Part shown: positions 23,543 to 29,257 of the stretch, piece by piece
Layout of the letters: each line of letters begins with the position of its first letter
Position numbering within the stretch: position 1 is the first letter of the stretch
NCBI GenBank assembly: GCA_964583765.1
Contig: CAZOWW010000077.1
Coordinates: 1-29,257, forward strand
DNA from: CAZOWW01 sp964583765
GTDB taxonomy: Bacteria; Actinomycetota; Actinomycetes; Actinomycetales; Kineosporiaceae
Length of the DNA stretch: 29,257 nt
Direction: 5' to 3'
Translations under genes and position numbers: made by a program
Notes under the pieces: model-generated
What the model was told of the DNA's origin: nothing
The model's database searches: none
Seen by the model: the letters and a program-made list of their open reading frames with translations, nothing else

Positions 23543-24654
23543 ACACGGAAGAGCTCACCCGCCGCCTGCCGGGGGAACTGGCGGATCTGGTCCCCGACCC
23601 GCCCCATGAAGGTGATCTGTTCGAACAGGTCGCAGACCGGGTTCACCGATGCCGGCGGCGACGCATCACCGCGATGCTGGTGCCCCTGCTGGTGGTGGGA
23701 GTCGTGACGGCCGTGGATCCGGCCTGGCTCCTGTCACACCGCGGCACACCTCCCGTGGTTGCGGAACCTGCGTCGGACGCGGCGGGCAACTACGCGGCGG
23801 CCGTCGGCGAGAGTGCGCGGTTGATGTCCCTGGTGCGGGTTCCGGATACGGCCGTGCAGATCAGCGCGATCGACCCGGCCGCCCAGCCGTTCAGCGACGA
23901 ATCCATGCAGAGGGGGCCATCGGTCGTCCGGGAACGATCCTGGCGGGTGAACCAGCCCTTCGAGCAGACCCTGGCCTGGGTGCACGCCCACCACCCCCGC
24001 GGTCTTCACGAGGGTGCCGAGTCCACGATGCGCATCCACGGAGTCGTCACCACCATCGGCCACGAATATTCCACCTCGAACAGCCCGTTCGCCGCGCCGA
24101 ACACCGCGATCTGGGTCAATGCCATGCTGTTGGTCGAGGTCACCCACACGGACGCGAACACCAGCGTGATACACGCCGCGGCCAGCCTCGACTGGATCGA
24201 TCCGGAACCCCTCAGGGACGATTCCACAGGCCCACGAATCCGGGCCACGGTCATGGGCGGATGCCCGGGGAACATCGCACATTACGTGGGGGTGATCAAC
24301 ACCGGAGACGATCTCTCCCATCGGCTGTTGCCTGATGCTCGGCCCACCGGCGGCCTGATCTGTGAGTATCTGGGGTTTGATGGTCATCCGGCCCTCAAGC
24401 ACCAGACTGCGCTCAGCGGTGACCGTGCCCAACGGATCGCGGCCACCGTGGGCAAATGGTCCCTCGGCCACGCTGTGCTAGGTCGGCACGAGTGCGGTGC
24501 GGCCCTCGGCTCGGCGACGATCCTTGTCCTGTCCTACCCCGACCGTGCAGACGTCGATCTGTGGAGCGACGACGGGGGATGCAGTGCCGTCTCGAACGGG
24601 ACCATCGCCGCCGGGGGAACGTTGCAGTCCATCATCTCCGGCAATGCCGACTGA
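23539..24654 (+). CDS. Membrane protein coupled to the ECF sigma factor (possible anti-sigma/sensor)
   Basis: The 371-aa product has a short cytoplasmic N-terminus (1-42; MNTEELTRRLPGELADL then HEGDLFEQVADRVHRCRRRR), one membrane helix (about 43-59) and a large extracytoplasmic part. The latter holds four Cys (in GGCPG, LICEYLG, HECGAAL and GGCSAVSNG) that may form disulfides. The layout is that of proteins paired with SigE-type sigma factors in actinomycetes. No zinc-binding HxxxCxxC anti-sigma motif is seen, so anti-sigma function is inferred from gene order only. Confidence 0.75.
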   Translation: MNTEELTRRLPGELADLVPDPPHEGDLFEQVADRVHRCRRRRITAMLVPLLVVGVVTAVDPAWLLSHRGTPPVVAEPASDAAGNYAAAVGESARLMSLVRVPDTAVQISAIDPAAQPFSDESMQRGPSVVRERSWRVNQPFEQTLAWVHAHHPRGLHEGAESTMRIHGVVTTIGHEYSTSNSPFAAPNTAIWVNAMLLVEVTHTDANTSVIHAAASLDWIDPEPLRDDSTGPRIRATVMGGCPGNIAHYVGVINTGDDLSHRLLPDARPTGGLICEYLGFDGHPALKHQTALSGDRAQRIAATVGKWSLGHAVLGRHECGAALGSATILVLSYPDRADVDLWSDDGGCSAVSNGTIAAGGTLQSIISGNAD

Positions 24655-24686
24655 GCCGTCCCGTGAAACCTCTGGGAGGGCTACCC

Positions 24687-24944
24687 GTGACTCGCTCGTA
24701 CGAGGACGTTGTCGCTGCCTTGCGGCCCACAGCCGACCCCGATCTGGACCGGTTCGCACAGGCTGCCGAGATCCACTTCCACGAGGCCTACCGCCTGATC
24801 TTCGGCCTTGGGGAGGCCGTGGCTCAGACGAACATGAACGACGGCAGCGCCTCGACCCGCACGATCGTGACCACCAGGAGCAGCACCGCGACCCCGACGA
24901 GGCCGAGCGTCTGCAGGAGGGTGCGCTTCTCGCGGGGTGCGTAG
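24687..24944 (+). pseudogene. Probable truncated ORF at the right border of the sigma-factor insertion
   Basis: A GTG at 24687 with GGGAGGG 6 bases upstream opens a frame starting MTRSYEDVVAALRPTADPDL and continuing as DRFAQAAEIHFHEAYRLIFG. After about 46 codons it runs into the antisense of the rhomboid gene (24824 onward) and loses its gene-like character, ending at 24944 as an 85-codon frame. The good ribosome binding site and the change in composition suggest the 5' part of a gene cut off when this segment joined the rhomboid gene. A genuine short overlapping gene is possible. I do not recognise the family. Confidence 0.4.
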
Positions 24945-25771
24945 GCGATCGTTGCCGCGGCGATCGCTCCGGTGACCAGGCCGCCCAGATGGGCCTGCCA
25001 GGCGATACCCGGATAGAAGCTGATCATCCCGTTCACGACGATGAGCGAGATGATCGCCGTGGAGTCCCGCCCGAGACGCCGGTTCACCACGAAGAAGGCG
25101 CCGAACAGGCCGAAGACCGCTCCGGAGGCACCCACGGCTCCGGCGATACCGGGGCCGGACCCCTCCGACATCATCAGGTACCAGTCGCTGCCGGGTCCGG
25201 CGGGAATCAGCAGCAGGTAGCCGACCGATCCGCCGACCGCGCTCAGCAGGTAGACCGCGGCGAAACGCGCCTGGCCGAGCACCCGCTCGAGGATCTGGCC
25301 GACGTTCCACAGGGCCCACATGTTGAAGCCGAGGTGGACCAGCGAGAACGGGAACGTCGGGTAGTGCAGAAAGGCCGAGGTGAGGAAGCGCCACGGCTCG
25401 GAGACCACGAGCGGCGGGAAGAACTCGAACCGCTGGGTGACGGTCTCCGAGGTCGAGAGCGGCGAGTGCGAGTGTTGGGAGATCGCCTGGAGCACCCAGG
25501 CCAGCCCGCACAAGGCCATGATCGTCATGGTGACCAGGGGACGCTGGACCACCCCACCGCCGAAGAGCCCGCGGACCTGGGGCATCGAGCGCCGCTGTCC
25601 GGCGACGCAGTCCACGCACTGCACTCCCACGGCGGCCGGACGCTGGCACTCCGGGCAGACCGGCCGCTCGCACCGCTGACACCGCACATAGGACTCACGG
25701 GAGGGGTGACGCGGGCAGACCGGGACCCCGCCGAAGGAGGTCCCGGCCTCGCCCGGAGGAGGGGTACTCAT
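24824..25771 (-). CDS. Rhomboid-family intramembrane serine protease
   Basis: The 315-aa protein carries an N-terminal Cys-rich zinc-binding segment (Cys19, 31, 34, 39, 42, 52, 55; pattern CQRCERPVCPEC) and a six- or seven-helix rhomboid core. The catalytic Ser216 is in GASGAVFG and His261 in WQAHLGG; HLGFNMWAL contains the oxyanion-side His/Asn. It would cut membrane proteins within the bilayer; its substrate is unknown. The ATG overlaps the ppiA stop (ATGA). This rhomboid beside ppiA is conserved near actinobacterial origins. Confidence 0.93.
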   Translation of the reverse strand: MSTPPPGEAGTSFGGVPVCPRHPSRESYVRCQRCERPVCPECQRPAAVGVQCVDCVAGQRRSMPQVRGLFGGGVVQRPLVTMTIMALCGLAWVLQAISQHSHSPLSTSETVTQRFEFFPPLVVSEPWRFLTSAFLHYPTFPFSLVHLGFNMWALWNVGQILERVLGQARFAAVYLLSAVGGSVGYLLLIPAGPGSDWYLMMSEGSGPGIAGAVGASGAVFGLFGAFFVVNRRLGRDSTAIISLIVVNGMISFYPGIAWQAHLGGLVTGAIAAATIAYAPREKRTLLQTLGLVGVAVLLLVVTIVRVEALPSFMFV

Positions 25772-26316
25772 CCCCGCTCGACGACGACCTGGTTGAGGAC
25801 CACCGGCTCGACCGGCCGGTCAGCACGGTCCGTCCGAGTGGTGGCGATGGCGTCCACGACCTTGCGGCTGTCCGCGTCGGCGACACGACCGAAGATCGTG
25901 TGCTTGCCCTGGAGGTGCGTGGTGGGCGACACCGTGATGAAGAACTGCGAGCCGTTCGTGCCCTTGCCCATCCGCGTTCCTGCATTGGCCATGGCCAGGA
26001 GGTAGGTCTCGCGGAAGGTCAGCTCGGGGTGGATCTCGTCGTCGAAGTTGTAGCCGGGACCACCGCGACCGTCCCCGTTGGGGCACCCACCCTGGATCAT
26101 GAACCCGTCGATGACGCGGTGGAAGATCAGGCCGTCGTAGAAGGGGTCGTGCCGCTCCTCGCGGGTCCGCGGGTCCTGCCAGGCGCGCGTCCCCTCCGCG
26201 AGTTCGACGAAGTTACGCACGGTCTTGGGGGCATGGTCGGGGAACAGCTCGATCCGGATGTCCCCCCGGTTGGTGCGGAAGGTCGTGAAGAGTGGAGACG
26301 TCAGCGGTTCGCTCAC
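25768..26316 (-). CDS. ppiA: Cyclophilin-type peptidyl-prolyl cis-trans isomerase
   Basis: The 182-aa cytoplasmic cyclophilin catalyses proline isomerisation. Active-site residues appear in FHRVIDGFMIQGG (Arg near 67), MANAGTRMGKGTNGSQFFIT and LQGKHTIFGRV (the Trp of human CypA is replaced by His, as in many bacterial forms). The length and position match ppiA of mycobacteria. It starts with GTG; AAAGG lies 6 bases upstream. It leads the ppiA-rhomboid pair. Confidence 0.95.
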   Translation of the reverse strand: MSEPLTSPLFTTFRTNRGDIRIELFPDHAPKTVRNFVELAEGTRAWQDPRTREERHDPFYDGLIFHRVIDGFMIQGGCPNGDGRGGPGYNFDDEIHPELTFRETYLLAMANAGTRMGKGTNGSQFFITVSPTTHLQGKHTIFGRVADADSRKVVDAIATTRTDRADRPVEPVVLNQVVVERG

Positions 26317-26647
26317 GATGGGCCTTTCGTCGAGGCGGAGGCTTCCCAGGCGGTGTCATTGGCTCCCGGTCCACCTGGAGGACCACGCGTCGGTCCGGGG
26401 CAAGTCTCGCATGACCCGCGAGAGCCACTGGGTCCCCGGACCCCGACGTACGGCCGTGCCGCTTCCCGGTTCGTCGGCCCCGGCCGGCCGACCACAACCA
26501 CCGCCGGGAACTCGACACCACCGCAGGCCACTCGACACCACAGCACAGGGGAGAACCGTCGCGAAGGGGTCCTCTCGGCGTAGTCTCGGCGCAGGGTGAT
26601 CAGTCTGCCGGGCGGCACCCGCCGCAGGCGGACGGGGAGGAGTTGCC
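26317..26647. other. Intergenic region with a short direct repeat
   Basis: No believable gene is seen between ppiA and the 101-aa gene, which diverge. ACTCGACACCA occurs twice with a 20-base period (26510-26520 and 26530-26540). TAGTCT (26581-26586) could be a -10 for the 101-aa gene, about 60 bases before its ATG, though the -35 is poor. The ppiA promoter must also lie here but I could not place it. Confidence 0.4.
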
Positions 26648-26953
26648 ATGACCAAGGCTCGCCGCAAGAAGGCCCAGGGATCCGCCGTCGACGCAGCGGA
26701 CACCATCGGAGGGACGTCGCAGGAGGCGCAGAGCGGGACTCGTCGCGGCCGGAGTGGCCGTTGGAAGGCACTGGGACTCGTCGCCGGTCTCGTCGCGGCC
26801 GGAATGGCGTTGCTCGCCCGTCGTCGCGGCGACGCATCGTGTTGCGGCACCAAGGCGTGCTGCAGCGCGACCTCCGACAAGGACGGTCTCCCGCTGGACG
26901 AGATCGAGGCGCCCGAGACGGAGGACGTCGACGGGGAGAACGGGGAGGACTGA
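26648..26953 (+). CDS. Small membrane protein with paired cysteines, 101 aa
   Basis: I do not recognise this family. The N-terminus is basic and polar (MTKARRKKAQ), a single hydrophobic helix (about 40-58, WKALGLVAGLVAAGMALLAR) follows, then the motif SCCGTKACCSA (two Cys pairs four residues apart), and the tail is strongly acidic (DEIEAPETEDVDGENGED). GGGGAGGAG lies 5 bases before the ATG. The paired Cys could bind metal or form disulfides, which is inference. It diverges from ppiA. Confidence 0.65.
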   Translation: MTKARRKKAQGSAVDAADTIGGTSQEAQSGTRRGRSGRWKALGLVAGLVAAGMALLARRRGDASCCGTKACCSATSDKDGLPLDEIEAPETEDVDGENGED

Positions 26954-27135
26954 CCTCTCAGGGCAATATCGAGCCATCAGGGTCGAACGCTATACGGCAC
27001 TAGATTCTCCGACAGAGGCCGGGCGGGAGCCCGCGCCGCCGGGGTGGTCGTGGACCGACTCTGGACCGGGGGGCAGTCGGTCCACGACCGCGCGGGGAAG
27101 TGCGACTCGCCACCGGGTCGCGCGCACCCGCGCCC

Positions 27136-27486
27136 TCAGGAATCCAGTCGCGTCGGAACGTGCACGTAACACAGTGCACCGTCGTCCTCCGGCGGATCCG
27201 TGCTGAGCCGGTACACCGACCAGCCCATGCCACCTTCACGCGCCTGCCGATGGACGGCGTTCATCACGGCTGGATCAATCCCCGCGATCACCAGACGCTT
27301 CCCGACCCGGGAGAGGAAGTACAGCTCCCGGATCTTGTCCCGGCGAATGCGGATCCAGGCGGTCATGCCGTCGAGGCGGCCACCGCGACAGCGGATGAGC
27401 ACGGTGATCGCGACGACCTCCTCGACCACGACGCACCTGCGCGGCCACCACCCACTCCTCCCGGATGCGTGGCGCCACGGCATCAT
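27136..27486 (-). CDS. Hypothetical protein, 116 aa
   Basis: The frame from ATG 27486 has GAGG 6 bases upstream. The first 40 residues contain an aromatic/basic start and a hydrophobic stretch (VVVEEVVAITVLIRC), and residues 41-116 look like a compact domain (MTAWIRIRRDKIRELYFLSR, then GKRLVIAGIDPAVMNAVHRQ). I do not recognise a family. An internal ATG at residue 41 is an alternative start, with the hydrophobic part then being non-coding. It diverges from an XRE regulator across a 49-base gap, so that regulator may control it. Confidence 0.55.
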   Translation of the reverse strand: MMPWRHASGRSGWWPRRCVVVEEVVAITVLIRCRGGRLDGMTAWIRIRRDKIRELYFLSRVGKRLVIAGIDPAVMNAVHRQAREGGMGWSVYRLSTDPPEDDGALCYVHVPTRLDS

Positions 27487-27535
27487 ATCGACCTCGGTCC
27501 ACGTTTCGTAGCCTGAAGCCACAGTCGATGTGTAG

Positions 27536-27820
27536 ATGCCACACTCGCGTGTCGACGATTCACGGGTGTCCCGTCTTGACGATGTGGTAGCGCGCAACGT
27601 GCGGGCAGAACGCGGCCGCCGGCGCTGGACCCAAGCCGAGCTCGCCGACCGGTTGGGTTGGGGGCGGTCCACGGTCGGCGCCGTCGAAACCGGTGCGCGC
27701 CGGTTGTCGATCTCCGACCTACCGGATCTGTGCCGCGTGTTCGACGTCCCGCTCGCCCGGTTGCTCGTGGGGGCCGACCCGGCGGACGTCGCCGTCCTGC
27801 GCCTGCACGAACAGGGCTGA
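27536..27820 (+). CDS. XRE-family helix-turn-helix regulator
   Basis: The 94-aa protein is essentially one Cro/C1-type DNA-binding domain (about 17-70): VVARNVRAERGRRRWTQAEL, then ADRLGWGRSTVGAVETGARR, then a third and fourth helix ending FDVPLARLLVG. No ligand domain is present. The ATG at 27536 has no clear Shine-Dalgarno site; a GTG at 27568 would remove ten residues and still keep the domain. It diverges from the 116-aa hypothetical gene, a common arrangement for a small regulator and its target. Confidence 0.85.
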   Translation: MPHSRVDDSRVSRLDDVVARNVRAERGRRRWTQAELADRLGWGRSTVGAVETGARRLSISDLPDLCRVFDVPLARLLVGADPADVAVLRLHEQG

Positions 27821-27905
27821 GCAACCCGCGCGAGTACCCGCAGCCGGTGCCCTACCGGCCACGGAGCCGCACTGACCACCCGACCGTCCCGGCGGCGCCG
27901 TTCCG

Positions 27906-27941
27906 ATGATCGGGTCGTCCCGGATGATCGGGTCGTCCCGG
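27906..27941. repeat. Perfect 18-bp tandem duplication
   Basis: ATGATCGGGTCGTCCCGG is present twice head to tail just 5 bases past the stop codon of the MCP-like gene. It does not form a good hairpin on its own. It may be a simple slippage duplication or a protein-binding site. Confidence 0.85.
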
Positions 27942-27946
27942 CGGAC

Positions 27947-29032
27947 TCAGCGAGCCAGCATGTGCGTGCGCAGTTCGCCGGCCTGGTCGGAGACCACGGA
28001 AGCGACCTCCCGCAACTGTCCGAGCGCCGAGATCGTCGCACCCGCGGCGGAGGCCACCGCCGTCGCGCTGCTCGCCATCTCCGCGGCGACCGTGCCCTGT
28101 TCCTCCACCGCGCCGGCGATCGTGGACTGCTGAGCCTCGACCGCGCTGATCAACTCGACGATGCGCTCGATCGCCGCGCCCACGGTGACCCCGTCGCTCT
28201 GGAGCGCCGCGACCATCGTCACGATCTCGTTCGACGCCTCGGCGGTACGCCGCGAGAGCTCCTTCACCTCCCCCGCCACCACGGCGAAGCCCCGCCCCGA
28301 CTCGCCGGCCCGGGCAGCCTCGATCGTCGCGTTGAGCGCCAGAAGGTTCGTCTGCGCCGCGATGCTGGTGATCAGCTTGCTCACGACACCGATGGTCGCG
28401 CTGGACGTCGACAAGGTGGTCATCGAGGTCGTCGCCTCCTGGGCCGCGGTCACCGCAGCAGCGGTGCTCTCTGCCGCGACCGAAGCGCTGCGGGCGATCT
28501 CCGCGATGCTCCCGGCCATTTCCTCGGCGCCGACGGAGACCTCTCTCGCCCGGGTCGAGACGATGTCCGTGTTCGACGCCAGTTGCTCGCCGAGCCCGGA
28601 GACGTGCGTGGACGCCTCCGAGAGCTGGCCGATCACCGTTGCGGCCGTCTCCCCCTGGAGTTCCTCGGTCGTGACGTCCCGGTAACTGGCCACATAGCGG
28701 TCCCCGCACCGGTCCACCACGAATTCGATGACCCCGTCCGCGGTGGTCCGCCCCAGGCGCACCATCTCCCGTGCCGGGAAGGTCGACGAGGTGCGGGCGA
28801 TCCGGACGAGCTCGGTCCGAAGCATCGCCAGGACCTGTTGCCCGTGATCCCGCTGGATCCGGACCGCGCTCCGCTTCGCGGTGACGTTCCGGTAGACGAT
28901 CCGGTCATCACGATCGAGCACCAGGACGTTCAGCGGAAACACCCGAAGAAGGTCCTCGGCGCGCAGACCGGCTGGAATCGGGTCCGCATCCCCGACCCCG
29001 AGGTCGGACTCACCGCTTGGGCGGCTCCCCAT
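27947..29032 (-). CDS. Soluble methyl-accepting chemotaxis-type receptor with PAS-like sensor
   Basis: The 361-aa protein has no membrane segment. Residues about 25-125 resemble a PAS domain (VFPLNVLVLDRDDRIVYRNV, and later a second strand pair ending YRDVT), and about 130-361 is an MCP signalling coiled coil. The CheA/CheW-contacting tip is intact: IAAQTNLLALNATIEAARAG near 224-243, followed by GRGFAVVAGEVKELSRRTAE. It would signal a cytoplasmic cue, perhaps redox or energy state, to CheA. No other chemotaxis gene is in the window. GAGGG lies 5 bases before the ATG. Confidence 0.92.
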   Translation of the reverse strand: MGSRPSGESDLGVGDADPIPAGLRAEDLLRVFPLNVLVLDRDDRIVYRNVTAKRSAVRIQRDHGQQVLAMLRTELVRIARTSSTFPAREMVRLGRTTADGVIEFVVDRCGDRYVASYRDVTTEELQGETAATVIGQLSEASTHVSGLGEQLASNTDIVSTRAREVSVGAEEMAGSIAEIARSASVAAESTAAAVTAAQEATTSMTTLSTSSATIGVVSKLITSIAAQTNLLALNATIEAARAGESGRGFAVVAGEVKELSRRTAEASNEIVTMVAALQSDGVTVGAAIERIVELISAVEAQQSTIAGAVEEQGTVAAEMASSATAVASAAGATISALGQLREVASVVSDQAGELRTHMLAR

Positions 29033-29142
29033 GACGACCCTCCCACTCGGCCGACACCGTCGGCGTGCTCGGATCTGGTCGCCCGCCGTTCACCACACCA
29101 TCGGACACCCGGGCAAGCACCTGAACTGCCGCAGGGACGGGG

Positions 29143-29257
29143 TCACTCCACCGGACACGGCCCCACAGCGGTCCCCGCCCTCACCGGCGCCCCACAGGCA
29201 CACGGGGTGTGAGTCATGGACGTGTCGTCCACGACTTTGGGCAGGTCGTTCCCTAGT
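29143..29257 (-). other. Possible partial gene running off the right edge
   Basis: A minus-strand frame open from the edge ends in TGA at 29143-29145 after 37 codons (reading LGNDLPKVVDDTSMTH then a Cys-containing tail). It could be the 3' end of a gene upstream of the MCP-like gene, 110 bases from its start. On the plus strand an ATG at 29216 also runs to the edge (MDVSSTTLGRSFPS). Neither can be verified from so little sequence. I see nothing else in 29033-29257. Confidence 0.2.

Noticed and set aside
26510..26540. Possible CRISPR-like or IS-related repeat
   Set aside because: There are only two 11-base copies with a 9-base spacer. No array, terminal inverted repeats or transposase gene is seen anywhere in the window.

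Overview
The window is very GC-rich (roughly 70% or more). It uses GTG and TTG starts, has strong Shine-Dalgarno sites next to leaderless-type promoters, and carries the fhaA-fhaB-pstP-rodA-pbpA-pknA-pknB locus beside an orphan trpG/pabA gene, a DUF881 gene, crgA, a rhomboid protease and a cyclophilin. This gene order is typical of the chromosomal region near oriC in Actinomycetota. A soluble chemoreceptor-like gene at the right end suggests a chemotactic, probably motile lineage. The genus cannot be told from the sequence.

Layout. Positions 1-100 are degenerate G/C runs that look like a sequence or contig edge. Positions 128-360 hold a dense cluster of DnaA-box-like nonamers. From 446 to 6897 the minus strand carries a DUF2993/LmeA-like lipoprotein-type gene, a 1215-aa SARP/AfsR-type regulator and a DrrAB-type ABC exporter with a perfect inverted repeat in front. 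From 7092 to 10347 an ArsR repressor, a remnant of a DUF2255 gene, a carboxymuconolactone-decarboxylase-like gene and a zinc alcohol dehydrogenase run leftward. They diverge from a quinone-oxidoreductase-type gene, and a perfect operator-like palindrome lies between the two directions. tRNA-Leu(CAG) sits at 10521-10604 on the minus strand.

Positions 10832-20112 form one tightly coupled seven-gene operon for cell-wall growth and Ser/Thr phosphosignalling: two FHA proteins, a PP2C phosphatase, a SEDS glycosyltransferase, a class B penicillin-binding protein and two kinases. Most junctions overlap by one to four bases, and an 11-codon micro-ORF bridges pstP and rodA. A strong terminator separates this operon from the convergent trpG and DUF881 genes. 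DUF881 and crgA are divergent and appear to share overlapping -10 elements.

After the crgA terminator, about 2.7 kb (22102-24820) separates crgA from its usual neighbours (rhomboid, ppiA). It contains a second DnaA-box cluster with a local AT-rich patch, an unrecognised 115-aa gene, a SigE-family ECF sigma factor with a coupled membrane partner, and a short ORF that runs into the antisense of the rhomboid gene. The canonical order then resumes with rhomboid and ppiA. These are followed by a small Cys-pair protein, a divergent XRE regulator and 116-aa hypothetical pair, and a PAS/MCP-type soluble receptor. The most unusual features are the two DnaA-box clusters about 22 kb apart, the sigma-factor insertion with its broken right border, the micro-ORF in the division operon, and the palindromic operators in front of the exporter and oxidoreductase genes.
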